From NCBI GenBank assembly GCA_014549065.1, contig JACDOX010000108.1, forward strand, positions 1,309,203 to 1,373,202: DNA of 64,000 bases. The letters are read 5' to 3'. Numbering within the stretch: the first letter of the stretch is position 1; each line of letters starts with the position of its first letter. The notes beneath the pieces were generated by a model that was given only the letters and a program-made list of their open reading frames with translations, was not told where the DNA came from and ran no database searches. Origin of the DNA: Cardinalis cardinalis. Lineage: Eukaryota > Chordata > Aves > Passeriformes > Cardinalidae. This document shows positions 14,501-29,500 of this stretch, in pieces. The position numbers were made by a program, and so were the translations under genes.

Positions 14501-17500
14501 GCCTACTTTAAATGCAAACAATAACTTCATAATGCTATCTTATTAGGGGGTTTTAATTGTGTGGATCTGTCACATGGGCCTAAATTAAGTAGAGCTCTAA
14601 CCATATTAAATCTGTGCTTCTTGCTATTACAAAGCTAAATCTAAGGAATAGTAAGAAAATAAATAAGATTCTAAGTGTCCCTGATGCTTTCAGTGCTGGC
14701 TAAATTACTTGACAGAAATTGCTGCACNATTTTGCAGGACAGATTGCTCCAAGTAACCACAAAGAAAACTTCAATTATTTGCAAGGAAAGCTATTTTCAT
14801 GGTTGAACTCTACCATCCTAATTGTCATTCCAACTGCTAAAAGGATTTCAGCACCTTAAGGTNTTACTGTGGGAGATTCCACCCAGGCACAAACAGGCTT
14901 CCTCAAAGACAGTCAGCTGGGAGGTCTTACCCAAAATTCCTGCCTAAAGTTATCTCTGAATTGTTACATCTGATTCTGTCTCCTCATCCCCAAACCATGC
15001 CACTTATCAATTAGAAAAGACTTCATGTATTGCCTTGCAGGGAATGCAGCTGTGGTTTCATTAGGNTGGAATAAATCACTGAGCTTTTCACTGTGATGTG
15101 GATTGTACAATTTGCTGAAAGTATTGAGTGACAGTTGTTTCTTCCAGGAAATGGTAAGGACTTTGCAATGACTCCTTCTGTAACAGCAGGCTCCACCTNG
15201 ACAGGTTACTCCACTGGTTACTCCTTTTTTTTCTGGGATAGTTCATGATTTACCTGGTAGTCTTCCTGTATTGAAGTGCCTGGGATAATGTGGAGCTCAA
15301 CCCATACATTCTCTTTTCCACATTGCTGTTCANGTGTAAATTGTGGTGAGCAAAACTTCTGATTATTGTTGTGGCCACTCCTTTGCTCACCTGCCCTGTG
15401 GCACCTGAATGTTTGCTGATAGATTCAGTCTGAGAGGCTCACTTGAAGTGCCAGCACTTACTCAGCTTAGAGGAGGTGTAACTCAAGCAGGAGTAATTGT
15501 GCTACTCATCTGTGCCCAGAGCTACCTGCTGCTGTCCCCCTCCCTGCAGCCAGCTGCTTGAGGATCAATGATCTGCAAATGGAAGCACTAAAAACTTAAA
15601 GGCACTTCTAGAAAGTAATGCAAGTTACCTGTTGAATGTTTTACCTCCTTGCTTGCAGCCTCCACTGGAACATCACTTCTGTATTTCATAGCTCCTTCCA
15701 CTACACNAATGGCTCTTAAAGTAGTGTTGGTGTGAACCAGGTTAGGACTTGCCTTTAGGAAAAATTCAGAATAAGCTGAGACCAAATGATCTAGTATCCC
15801 ATAGAGANGGTGTTAATATGTGGATGTTGAGCTAATGTTTGCAGAAGAGGCATCTCAGTTGAATTGGCTGGCAGATAAAGGCTTGTATTTTCTCTTAAAT
15901 TTTGCACAGAGGGAACTTCAGCCCATGCTGAGATTTTCATGGCTCTTGGCTGGAATTACCCCTGCTGTGTGTAAATCTTTATTGCCTCCATCTTTACTCC
16001 GTGTTTACTCAGTGAAGATCCAGACCTACTTTGTACACACGATTTTTCAGGGCACTGCTTTTCCCTGCTGATTTTCTGTGTAAAATNACAGGGAACTGGT
16101 TCCCATTTTCAGTCTCTGTTTCTCTGAGGGAGCTGTTGAGTAAGAAGCATTGATTCAGATTTTTTGTTTGGTTTTTTTTCTGGTTTGTTTCAAAATAATT
16201 GTATTATTTTATTGNTTCCCTTTTTATATGGGTGTTCAGGCAGCAGAGCAAACAAGGTGGCAAGTTAGTGTGCCAAAAGGTGGCTTCAGGCATTGACTGA
16301 CATTGAATTGCACTGATATTTAGGCTTTGGGATTATCTGGAGCCAAAAATGTTGGTTTGAAGTAGTGAACAAGGCTAATAGCTCCTGTGGGCAGCTGAGG
16401 TGGTCTGAATGGTGCAGAGCAGCAAGGCAACAGATTGGAATTGTGTATAGAAGCTGCTGATTCCTGTTAACAGCATCTCTGCTGATAATTACTTTCTGAT
16501 TTTAAACATTACAGATAGCACCCACCTTGTCTCTATATTTAAATGCTCATTTTCAGACTGTTGGGGTTTAGTGGAATTGTAAAGTTATTGTCTTATTTAT
16601 GGGACTGCCATGAGTAGATGCATCAGACATTTGGAGTTTGGGATTTTCCTCTATTTTCAGTGTTTAAAATGAAGTGTTTCTGGATTAGTTTACAAAGCAC
16701 AGCAGGAAATAATACTATTGGGATCTGATAGAGTAAATGGGAGATAGCTTTAAAAATTGTTTAAGGCTTCTCAAATCAAAAACTGGAGATTTAGCAATGA
16801 ATTTACACCTCTGTGTCATGACTGTGTGTGACTTGAAAAGAAATTATTTAAATAAGTGACCTGTTTTTCTAAATGCAGATAAGTCTGTGTTTAGGATGTT
16901 CTTTATATTTTGAAAATAAAGTTCACATTTATTAGTGCTTCTTTTCTTCAACTTATTAATGTGGAACTAGACCCTATCTCTTCAATCTCNATCTCAGTGT
17001 ATGTGAAATTCCTGAAGCAAATCACAAAGTGNTTTCCTTGTAGTATTTTACTGAAGTATATTTTTGTATTTCGTCTTAAATATTCTGATATTGAGAATCT
17101 CAAATATTCTGATTTGTTTAGATACAATTGACAGAGATGGTTTGTAGATGAAGAAATAATGTATCATGTGTTATTGTATTTCCCTAGGTAGCAGTGATGG
17201 TTCTGAACTCAGTGAAGAGACTTCCTGGCCAGCATTTGAAAGGTAAGAAAAATTGTGTTTCTGTGCTTCTCTGTTCACNTTGTTACTTAGAGTCTCTCAC
17301 TCAGTCCTGAAAATGATGCTTTTTTNACTGAACTAGAGATCTTCTGCCTGTTAGAGCACTAAAAAGCTGTAGTAAGTTCACTGGATCTGTTAAAGCAGCA
17401 TAGCAACACCTTCTGCTCACAAATGGTTATTAGGNCTTTTATCTAATGGGGTTATTAGGGCTTTTANCTAATGAGNTGCTTACTCAGTGCACACATCCTT

Positions 17501-20500
17501 GAAGGAGCTCAGCCAGAGAACCATTAGACCCCAAAGGTTTTATATATGTGGATATCACATGTGCTGTTTGTGTTTGATTGTGATTTTCACTTTCCCTGAG
17601 ACTCTTCATCTGTTCATAGTCCCTTTGCTCTCTTGTCATTGACATTGTCACCTCTTTTGTCCCTCTCATCCTCTTTTTCCCTTCACTGTCACACAACAAT
17701 GCCCCTTGCTCGTGTCTGACTTTGTGGTCCAGAATTCANAGGTTGTTCCTTTTCCAGCACCTGTGAGTGCTCAGGTGGCATTGACCACTTCAACCCATTC
17801 TCATGTTGTCTTTGAGAATGTGGAAAAAGACAAACACTTGTAGTTTAACACAGAAAAAGGGGCAATATTCACCTTCCCACAGCTGAGTAAGATGCACAGT
17901 ACAGTGCATTGCTTGCTTCTATAACACAGTTTCAGGTAATCCATCAGCTTTAGAATTGCCATGGATGACTTTCTACCATGCTTTTACATTTTTCCTAGGA
18001 ATTTTTGTCAAAAAACTTTGTCTTTTTAGTTGGGAGATGTTACCACAAACATTCTGATTGAACTCATTGAAGCAGTTAAAAGTTCTTCCTTAATTTCGGA
18101 AGAAGTCTTTGAAAATCTCTCTGTGCCAAAGGTGAACTCNTGGATGCCTCATGCCTTAAATATGAATGCATACATGAGGAGAGGCCCTTAACAATTTCAT
18201 CAGGTAACATTCCACATGAGCAGAGAACACAAATGGAGTCAGAAAGGCAATCTCATAACTTGCAGGCTGCATCACAGAGCACATACAACATTCAAAAGGT
18301 TTTCTTTCTTTCTTTCCCTTCCCTGCTGCCTTATGGAATTGTGTCTGGGTATCAAGTTGTTTCTCAAAGATAAAAAGTCATTAAGTTAGGAACAATGGTG
18401 AGTTGAGTGTTACCCAGAGCAGCATAAGAAACTTTAAAATTTAGGTTTAAACTTATGATAACACTCTTCAGAATTGTTGTGTGGAGGCAAAGCAGGGGCT
18501 TTTCATGCCTGTGCTAATGAGAGCTGGCAGCCCCAGGCTCCCCCAGTTAAAATGTTTGCTCCATGTCAAACAGAAGATTCTTCCTCCAAATTCCACTTGC
18601 CTTCTGTGTTTGCCTCTCTCCTGAGAGAGCTTTTGGGAACCCTGTTGAGGTTTCTTGTGTTTCAGGGTGAGTTCTCTTGCCTGTGTCCAGGGAGAGGCAT
18701 AGGGTTCCTTACAGACATTCCCAANGCCATGCGTGGAATTCCTAGAGATCTGCAGCAACCTTGAGTCTGTTCCTTGCTTTATAAGATGATGTAGCATGTT
18801 TTAAGATTTCATAGGTAATACACTGACATGCAAATGTCAAAATTTAGGATAACTAGAGACTGTCTCTCTCTGGTTTTGGTCTGTGGAGTGAAGCACAGTG
18901 GTCTCCATTCTTTATAAAAATATATAAGTGAGGGGGAGGCATTAGTTGCCTGGAATTATCAACTCTGGCAAAACTGGGATATATCCAGTGTTAATGAATG
19001 TTTTTAGGAATTCAGTATTTCTCTGTGTTTTAGGAATATCTTTGTGTAGGAAGGCTTAAATCTGCATCATATTCCTTAAGAGGAAGAAAACAATTCCTCC
19101 ACAGACAGATTCCCCAAGTAACAGAAGGAAATGTAAAATGTGTTCTTGTTTTTCCTGGCCTTTCTGCTTGTAGCTGAGGAATGCAGAAGGGGTGAGAACT
19201 AAAGCCACTGATTGTTTTTAAATGCAACAGAATCTTAGTTTGAAACTTGAGAAAGAGTTTTCAGCATTGGAGTGTCCCTTCAGGCCAATCAAAATTACTG
19301 GAAGGACTAAAATTTCAAGTCCTTACAATTGCATCCTGTTAAGGACAGAGTATTAAGTGGCGCTTCAGTCTCGCTGGTTGTCATCCTGAGTGTCTCTGAA
19401 TAGATTTCCCTGAAATAGCAGGATTCCAAGAGTGGTAGCCTCCTTGTTATGTAATAAAAAACAAGCTCAAAGGTAAGAAGAAAACATGCGTAATTTGCAT
19501 ATCATATGTGTACAGAAATAAACAGCTCATTTTACTTTATTTTTCTTTATTGTTTTATTTGCCTATATCTTGAGTGTGTTCTGAAAAATAATTCATAAGT
19601 TCAAAGATATCTGCTATGTTGAGAAACAAATGATGGCAANTTGTGAAATAGGTTAGTAGATGGTGATTCATTAATATCTTTTTGATAATAAGGCTTGTAC
19701 TTAACTGCCTGCTCCCAAAGAATTGCTGATCTTCATTCAGTCTTTCAACAGAATACAAGGAGCTAGAAAAATGGATAAAAAAATAGGATGTGAGGACAAA
19801 GTGCCTCAGCAATGCTTGNGTTGACTTAAATGGAATTCAGTCAATTAAGAGGATCTGATTCAGAAAAACAAAGCAAAGCAGTGTTCTAAAGGCAGGTCTG
19901 GGGCACAGTTCCTGAGTAGGGATAACAGTATGGATCAGGTAAATGAATTTAAAATGTGGAGCTTACAGGTAAAGTGTACAGCGTAGATGAACTGGTAAAT
20001 TGAAATATTGCTGAGCTGATTTCCATGTTGCTTAGCACAACAGGATTCTAAACAATGTCAGGTGTATTTTGACAGAGCTTGTGGTTCCTTGAAGCNCAAC
20101 AGCTTCTGTGTTTTCATACTCATTGAAGTGAAACTGTTTTTGTAGTAACATCTCAAGTCAGATTTCAATATAAGTTTTATCAGTATGGTTCCTTTACATT
20201 TATTTGGTCTAAGCTAAATGCAGACTTTGCTCTGAAAATGTGTTAATCTTCAGTGCCAATAAAACACTTCAGTATTGTGAGTTCTGACAAAGAGAACATC
20301 TGATGAAATGAAAAACTATATTATTTACTTCTGCATGCCTTTTTCTAAATAAAATTACTCGCTTTTTCTTACGTGGACCAAGTGGCTTTGTGATATGCAC
20401 ACGAGACAAGTTGTGTGCTGTTGTAGCAGTGGTGCTGTTTGTGTGAATGACAGTATATGTAACACATCCAATTTATAATGGAATCCAACAGGAACAGGTT

Positions 20501-23500
20501 GTACCATTCTCTCGGCCCGGGGACAAGAGTGTCACGAAATGGCCATCGAGGCCACATGAAGGCCAGCAGGTACAATCCCACTGCACACAGAGGTGTCAAA
20601 CCTTCCCTCTGCTGTTGGTGATTTGGTTTGGTTTAATAATTAAGTGGGTGTTTTCTGATGTTCCCTTTCTAACTTATGTGTCAAAGTAAAGGTAGAGACC
20701 TTTTTCTTCAGACTTGAAACTTTTCCCTTCGATTACTTACTCTATATCAGCACAAGGACTGTTCATTCCAGTCTGCAAATCCAAATTCTGAACCATTGGA
20801 TCTTTCTATCAAGGCTAAAGATGTTTTGCCAGGGTAGCTTTTGAACTGCCTGCCACTGTGGAGCAGTGCTGGTAGTTNTCATGGGGAAACAAAGCTGCTC
20901 CTGGTGCTAATGGATGGCATTCCAGATGTTTTCTTTGCTGGCAGTTCTGTTTTGAATTTCTTTGCTCCTCTTCCCTGAAATCAGAGAGATGCCTAAAATG
21001 AGTAACACATTCAAATTGCCCCCAATTTAATATACATAATATTTGCAAGCTGACAGAGTAACATAACTCACTCCTTATGGGTACAGATTCTGTCTCCAGC
21101 TGTGTCACTATAGTCAAGAAAGAAATTGCCATTAACTGTGAAACCTCTGTCATGTTAAGAAGCAAGCATTGTCTCACTGAATTAAACCCGTGTTCACATC
21201 TGTCAGTGTCCAAAATTGTCTCCATATCATCATCCTCAATAGGTGCTGCAGTGAAAGTGTTTGTCACATTTCAAGTTTACTTTGGACATGGGATGGATGA
21301 AGCAACAAATCCTGGCTTCCTTNACAATGATTTTTGGGTGCTGTACAATCTCTTGGCTTTTCTAGAAAGCTGCTGGGTTCAGCACTTTAGTTACATGCTC
21401 TGATTGACATTCACTGAAATGATTCCTGGTGTAACTTTTCTCTGATGGGAAATGTTTTTGAAGCCAGTCAGCTTTGTAATTTTAATCAAGCTCAGTTTTC
21501 TTTCCTCAGTGCTGTACCTGGCCTTTGTTTCAGCCCATTGCTCTCCAATCCTTTGTAGGGCAGGTGATCAGTAGAGCACCAGTTGCATTAAAACACCTTA
21601 AAGCTGTGGTTTGGGTTTCTACTCTTTATTCCTGCTCCCTCCCACTCTCCTTGCTTTCAGATATTTTAAGGATTGTGCATGTTTGAGCTGTGCTTTGTTT
21701 TTGATGTGCTAATGGTTCTGGTGTTTCTAACCAAAAAGTAGTCAAATCTTTCCTGCCAGGGCTGAAGGAGAGGTTTAACATGTACAGCAACTTTGCCAAT
21801 GTACTTCAAATGTTTACTTTTTAAAATTAATTTTTCTTGTCTTTCAGTTGTGTTTTGAGTTTTAATTTTTTTAATTAAGGATTACCTGCTTGGCTAATTA
21901 ATTTTTCTGATCACTTTTGCTTGCGAGTGTTAATTCCACAACAGCAATTCCTTGTAACAGCCAAAGTCTTTTTCCACNATGAAGTCAAATAAATAGANAG
22001 TTGACGTTTTCAAATTACNATAAAGGTATTTGCATTAGTTTTTGGTAATGGTTGGAAAATTACTTTAGGAAAAATATTTTTTCACACAACTCTTCGCATG
22101 CTCCTTTCAGCTCCCTAGAATCTGAAGATTTGGCTGTTCATTTGTATCCAGGAGCAGTTACTATCCAAGGTGTTCTCAGGAGGAAGACTTTGTTGAAAGA
22201 AGGAAAAAAACCTACAGTAAGATTTTTTTAAAATAAATTAATTTTCTCACCTTCTTCCTTTGCCCAGTTATAAACACAGTAAAATGGCCATTGGGCAGCC
22301 AGTTNAAGTGTCTGAGATCTCCTCTGCCTTGCTGATTAAGATTTAGGGTCATTGCCAGAGTTTCAATCCTTTTGTTTGGTGCATTTAGTCAGTTTGTAAG
22401 GCTATACACATAATCTAGGAAGTAGAAGAGAGGAGGATGTTGCATAAAATTTTCTACAGTTACTGATGACTTTAAAATGGAGAGAATCATGTTTTGTCTT
22501 CCTTAACAGTAGGTAAATCCCAGCAATCTATCAATAGGTGATAACCCTTAGCATTTATATTGCAAATACTTGATGAATAATTATAAATCAAAATACTCAA
22601 TATATTCAGGACAATGGGGAATACCTTATGGCAGCACCTAAGATGGAAAAGGAGAGGGACAGATGAACTCTGACTCCACAAAGTGTTCTGTAGGGATTGG
22701 AGGAAGTATAGAGTAAGATGCAGAACATTTTTTGTCAGATTAGAGAGGAAAGGCACATGTTCTTTCTGCTTTCTGGAGTTTTCATGCATTCATAGGCCTG
22801 CATGAGTAACAAACAGCAGCTTTGGAAACATGGCTGATGCTTGGCTGGACAGTCAGTGCTCTCATGTTCTTGCAGGATGGTGCCTCCTCTCTCACAGCTC
22901 AGTGTTATGAAGCATTTCATTTATCCATTGCACTTCTGAGTTGGTTTGTTTGTTTGATTGATTGTTTGTTTTCTCTGCAGGTAGCATCTTGGACAAAATA
23001 CTGGGTAGCACTGTGTGGAACCCAACTCTTCTACTACGCTGCAAAATCCCTGAAGGCTACAGAGAGAAAACATGTATGTAAAGCAGGCATGTTCNAGTAT
23101 CACCTGCCAAAACTGAAATGTGATTTCCTGATGTAAACACTGAGAGTAGCTCATGCCTTGCCTGATTTCTAGTCAGCACTATCCTGTCTCCCAGTCAGTC
23201 AGTCACCTCATATGGATACACCCCAGGGAAATATCATTTACATTTGTATGCTACACCAAGAACATCTGCTTTGCATCTGCCATGTGTCTCTGACTTTGCT
23301 GGTCTTTTAGGAGAGGAACTGTGTCATTGGTCTGTCCATTTTTAAAGCTCTGNCTTTGGGTGATTTCAGTCTTGCAGCAGTTTGTCACGGTTTGAAATCC
23401 AAACGAGCACTGATGAAGAAAAATTGAGCAGTCACAAGATAGAACAATTAAACATGTACTGATTTCATCTGTGTGGTAAAATTAGACCATTTGATTTTTC

Positions 23501-26500
23501 TATATAATCCTGTAAGCCATTAACTGCAATGGAGTACCAAACACTTCATCTGCTCAGCAGAGAGCTGCAATGTCAGATGGTGCTGAGATTCCTTTTATTT
23601 GCTGCAATTTGGTGTGAAAGAAGCTAAAATGTTTTGCTTATGTGGGGAGGGAGCAAGAGGATTTTCTGTATGGATGTTAAGATGTGCATTGTTCCTGTTT
23701 GATGTGCCTAGTTAATTGTAATGATTCTCTTAAGAAACTGGGTAAAATTTGAGATACTTGAATCTGAGTTGATTCACTACTCAGAATCAGGACTTGGTTG
23801 CCTTGGTAGGTGTTTCAGGTTAACTTATGCCAACTGTCACTGTAGAACACTTGCTTTGCATAGAGCTTATGGAATTTTGCAGACTGAGTTCTTCTTTTNG
23901 AATCCTTGTAAAGGGGACTTTGGTACAAAATGCTGTTTTCTTATCCTAACATTTTTATGTGCNGAGGGTGGAGATTTGAAGCTTAACAATTCTGGTTTGC
24001 AAGCTCCTGGATATTTGAAGTTGCTGTGTGGAAAGTTTGTGTATAAAGTTCCCTTAATCTAAGAGATTATTTCCCACTTTTTATTGGAAGTTCATTAGGA
24101 AACAGTATTCTAATACTCATTACTTTCAGAACTATTTATGTGGTTTTTTGGCCATCCACCCCTACTGGCTTTGCTTAGGTAAGATTGAAACTGATCCTAC
24201 TTAATTTGAACCTTCAGGCTGAAGGTTCATTAGCCAATCCTTCTGTCTTCTGGGTGTCATGGGACAAGTGTGTGTGTTTGGATGCATTTGTTTCTGGCTT
24301 CAGTGAAAACTTTAGTGAAGGATTCCACCTCATTAAAAGGAAAGAGCAGACTTGTAAGCTCTTATGAGTAGAAATGCAAAGTATTAAAAAAAGAAGGAAC
24401 CAGAAGAGAACTTTTGCTGGCATTATGTCACTCACAGCTAGTTGCCTATTTTTTCTGGAAACACTGAGAAATGGAAAAGAAATTTTTGTAGTAATGTCAG
24501 NCTTTGTGTTCCTGTTACTGCTGTGATTCCTTTGGGCTTTGTGCCAAAATTGCATTTTGTTTTCTTTTAGGAATAGAATGTGNATTTGTAAGTCTCCCTG
24601 GTTCACTATTCTTTACAAAATTGTGGAGGACTTTACCAGACTTGTATCTCTTTATTCAGAAGCTTTTTCACTCTTCTGTGTTAGCATTTTGAAATTATCT
24701 AAATGGCATGTAGGTTTAGAAAATTTGAAAAAAATGGTTAGCAAGGAATTATATTGATTGGAAATTAAGTATATTAAATTTGCATTGTTTACCTGTTTNC
24801 TTCAGAATAACAATTTCAATAATTTAAATAATCTTGCCCTTTCTTTAGCAGAAGTAAATGAAGGAANAAGGTAAACAGTCTGGTACCTGATCCTTCTGAG
24901 TCCCTATTCCTGTAAAAGCCTTTACTTTGCCTGGAAATACAATCCCATCCATTTACAGTGCTCTTTCAGAGATTATTTTCTAAACTTCTTCAATTGACTT
25001 CTGATATTCTCCAAGTCACTGATAATGTTGTGACACCCACAACATCTGAACTGCTGGTGAACAGAGGCTTAAGAAGCCAAGGTCTGTCTCACTTGCTTGT
25101 GTGCTTGTGTTTCTTTGTCCAAGGGAAAAAAAAAAGTGGTTTGTTGTTCCAGCAAACCACTGAGTAAGTTTGCAGAGGGAGGTGAGGAGGTGTTGGGGTC
25201 CAGGGTGCTTGCAGGATTTCCCATCTGGAGCCTACCAGCCTCATGGCTTGCTGATACTGAGAGGAGTTTGAGCAAGGCAATTCCCAGGAAAAGGAGGAAG
25301 AGGAGNGGTAGTCAAAGGAATGACTGCTGAAGAACATTAATTCCTTTTTAATAGTTGGCTNTATGAAGTTGGGCTGAACTGTCCAGCACAGCTTGTATAC
25401 AGCACATGTCTTCCTTNCAGCTTTTTGGGGCAACAGACAGGCTCTGTTCTGTTTGTGGATGCCAAGCCTGTTTGGAGCTCAGCCTCTGATTTGGTTTCCC
25501 AGGTGCAGTTGAGGTTTATCTATTGTAATAACTAATTACTACAGTTGGGGTTGTCTTTTATTTAAACAAATAATTTGCAGTGAGTAGTCACAGCAAACCT
25601 CTGCTTCAGAGGTTGTTCTTACCACAGAGCATGACCTTTATTTTGAAATTAGAGTGGGAAACCTGGTAACTGCTGTTGAGATAGAGGGATTGGTTGATGG
25701 ATTCCAGTTCATTNAACAGGCTAATAATAGGTGGTCAGTAACTTGTTCAGCTGCTCTGCCCGTGTTGTACTTTGAGCCTGGCTATTGATGGCTTAGGTTT
25801 CCATTCCTTTCACTGCAGATTTGTTGTACAGAGCCTCAGCTTTGGTTCTGGNGTCTGTGGAGATGGCTTGTCAAGCGTCATGCTTCAGTTCAGTTTGGTT
25901 GCATTTTCAGGAAAAGGTAATCAGGAGAGAATGAACTGCAGATGGTCAATCATCCCTAGATAGCAAGAGCATGAGTAAATGCTCCAGATACTGTCCAGTG
26001 ATATTCCCAAGAGATTCACTCTGCAAAATTAAGAGATCCAAGACTAAATCTAGTCTTTGGGGTTTTTTGCTTCCCAGATAAAAAGGATGATGCCGTCTAC
26101 TTTGAAGCAGGTTTCTTTTTCAGAGATTGATACATTGGAGATTTACCTCAGCAAAATATTTCAAGCATCTTCTGGAGCCATTTAAACATCTGTCTTTTCT
26201 GCTTCCTTTCTCAAGCCCTCTGTGACATGGAAAGGAGCGCTGGCAACAAAAGGCTCAGTCTGCTATATAAAGTTTCCTGGCTGCAGCTCTCAGGGTAAAC
26301 GTGTCTTGATTACAGGCATGCTTTTGACCATTCTGCTGCTGCAATTGCTCCAGGCAGCTTGGAATGCATCGACACTCAAAGCTCTTCCAGGCTTATAATA
26401 GCCAGCCTCTTTGGAAAATTACCTCATAAAAATCCCAGAGTAATTTCAGCAAAAGGGGCAAGAAATCCCCTCCCTCCCTTTTAGACACAGACAAGCCAGC

Positions 26501-29500
26501 TCTTCTTCTGCCTGTGGTCAAAGGCCAAGGTGTGCATCCAGTATTGTGTGCTGCATCTCCTAAGAGTAACAGAATAAAATCAGCTTTGAGTTTANATAGT
26601 GAACACGTTTCAGTTATTACTACAGTAATGAAGAATTGTCTGTAAATAAACATGTGAACTNGAGAGCCCAGAAATGTAGTGCAGCACAATCTGAGAGTAA
26701 TATGTGGACAATGGTTTTATCTTGTATGCTGAAATGGAGCTCNCAGAGAAGCCTCTGCAGCACTTGTGCACATTTAGAAAAGGGCAACAGTAAGGATAGC
26801 CATTTGAACTTAGACTTCAAATAAGCACTTTGAAAAATGTGAATACACCTGTAAAAAACTGTTTATAGTGGTTGGACTGAGAGCCTTGCCAGTTTCTGTG
26901 ACAACATAGCATGCATGAGAGATTTTTCTGTGTTTGTAAGTGCTTGAAAAGCAACAGAGACTTTTTATGCTTCATGCTTGAGCACAAACCCTGGTTAATT
27001 CTAAGCCTTCCATTGCATGCTATAATCAAAATTAGATTCATTTATTTGTAGGGTAGAAAACCTTATGCTTGTGGCTCAGGNGCTTTCACTGAAATACCCT
27101 GTTGAAGAATGCTGCCATTCTGGGAAGGATGTTCAACTACCAAAAAAATTATTTGAATATTATAAGTAGAATCTCAACAGGAGATGTGGAGGAGGAGATT
27201 TGTAGGTGCCAAAATGTTTGAGTGAAAAGACTGTTCACNTAATAATTCAGAGTTTTTGATTCAAAGATTTACTTGTAAAAGCCTTTGAGCTCAGAACAAC
27301 AACAACAACAGCAAAAATCAATTATGTGAAGCCTAGTGCCAGAGCTGTGCAGTTTTCCATGTGTATAATAAGAGTCATTCCAGTGGCCTGTATTACAAAA
27401 AGCAAATAGGAACCAGGAACATTAAATTACAATGAAGCTTTCATTCCCTTCATGTTAACAAAGCAGACTTGCTGTTAGCAAGGCTCTGTGCATCAGCAGA
27501 GAATGAGCTGCCCTGGGGACTGTGTAAACATGGAATACAAATCCAGCTGAGCACAGGGATGGAAGGCTGACATTTGTTTCTGGAGATGATGGATTGATGC
27601 TGGCAGGAAACACTTTCCTTGTGTGGAGCTTTTCATTTTATGGAGAAGCACCATGATTAACTNATGGTTTGGAGTGAAAAGAAAAGGGAAGGAGCTCTGG
27701 CAGTTTGGATTTCATGGCAGTGTCACATACTGGATGCCTGTTGGGATATACAACTAAGATAGGAAAGCCCAATGTGCTGTTTCTATGAAACCCTAGAAAT
27801 AAGTGTTGTTCAAAAGGTACATTTTGATCTATAATCCATTAAAACTGCTTTGTGACTCAAATTTCCACCTCTGTGAAAAAGACCTATTAATGCTTTAGGA
27901 TGCTTGGAAGTTTGCATTTTACAGGTCCCTTTTTAGTGTTAAGTTGTATCATCATACTTCTTGAGGCAGTGTTGTCAGTGAGTCCATAAAAAATCTTTTA
28001 TACACTTCCTTTTTTTGGAAGACTCGTGAGCTGTATTCTTAACTTTATTCTCTTTCCTTGTCTTTATTACTTCTTTCAGATAAAATGCCATAATTTTTAC
28101 TTCAGATTGACATTACGTACTGCCTCCTCAAAGAAATTTCAGTTTCTGTTTGAAAAGGAGTTACAGCCCTCACTGTAATGAAATCTTATCTGATAGAGCT
28201 TTATAATTNACCTGCTCCTCTTCTGAGGCTTTACCACATCTGTTCACCTCTCTGAGATACTTAACTTTAGTGTGTATATACAAAGAGCCTGGACTCTTAA
28301 ACTATTTTGAACTTGGTTTAAATAATTTTTCTTTCAACTTCTGTTCTAACATTTGTTCATTCCAAGTTCTACTGGATTTTAAACTAGGGTTTAAAATGCT
28401 GCCAGTTGTGCAGGTCCCAGCCAGATAATCTCACCTAGACAGTGGTTTCACAGGGTTAGATGGGATATTAGGGAGAAATTCCTCCCTGTGAGGGTGGNAA
28501 AGCCCTGGCACAGGATACCCAGAGCAGCTGTGGCTGCCCCATCCCTGGAAGTGTTGAAGGCCAGGTTGGACTGGGCTTGGAGCACGTTGGTTTAGAGAAA
28601 GGCAGAGGGATTGAATGAGATGATCCTTAGTGTCCCTTCCAACCCAAAACATTCTGTGATTTTATGATGATTCTGTGGTCTTCAGTTAATCTGTGGCAGA
28701 GATTAGAATAACTGACATTAGANTTGCAGTGGGATTTTATTTATAAAGCAACTGTATTCCCATGCAGAGAACATTCTTATAAACTGTTACTTTGCTCATG
28801 TTACTTTCAGATTTATTACCAGTAACTCTTTTCTTGGCTGAACCAGAGTTCCAGGATTGTAATACTAAAGCAATAGTTCTAAAATAAACAAAAGTAACTT
28901 GATGCTTTATGTTGTGCATCTGCCTNGTGGCATTATGTAGTGGGTTGACACGACACATTAGCATGAAAAATAAAAGTATTTCAGAGCTATAGATTAATTT
29001 CATTGACTTGAAGCCACAAAAATCTCAAGGATGTTTTATTGTTTCTAATAATGCAATTAAAGAGAGATCAGAATTGATGTGTTAATAAAGAGGTTGGAAT
29101 GGGGATTCACAGGATAGGAGGAAGATGCATCTGGTGAGGATGAGCATACACCAGAATTGGACTTTCTGGGCAGAGAAGTTGGGTAAAGCACTGCAGAGGG
29201 TGAGAGTGCAGGGATTGATGGAAGAGTCTCTGTTGGACCCAAGAACTTGGGAAGAGGAGACCTGGCAGCCAAAGACATGAGAGNAACTGAATTAATCAGG
29301 AGCTGGGGCATGGATGGGACTGCCTGAGCAAGCAAGGAGAAGTGAATTGGGTGGGTCTATTAATAGGTGAAAAGAAGGTCAGAGAGAAAGGAAGCTTATG
29401 GTTTGGAGATGAGTTGGATTGAATGGGTGAGTAGAGCTTGGAACTGAGAGAAGCATGAGAAGAAGAAAATTACACTGTGACCAGGTGAATGAAAAACAGT

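Noticed and set aside
20815..21267. 150-codon reverse open frame in a RALGPS2 intron
   Set aside because: No recognised motif, no splice or promoter context, and an overlapping open frame on the other strand. Frames of this size occur by chance in 64 kb.
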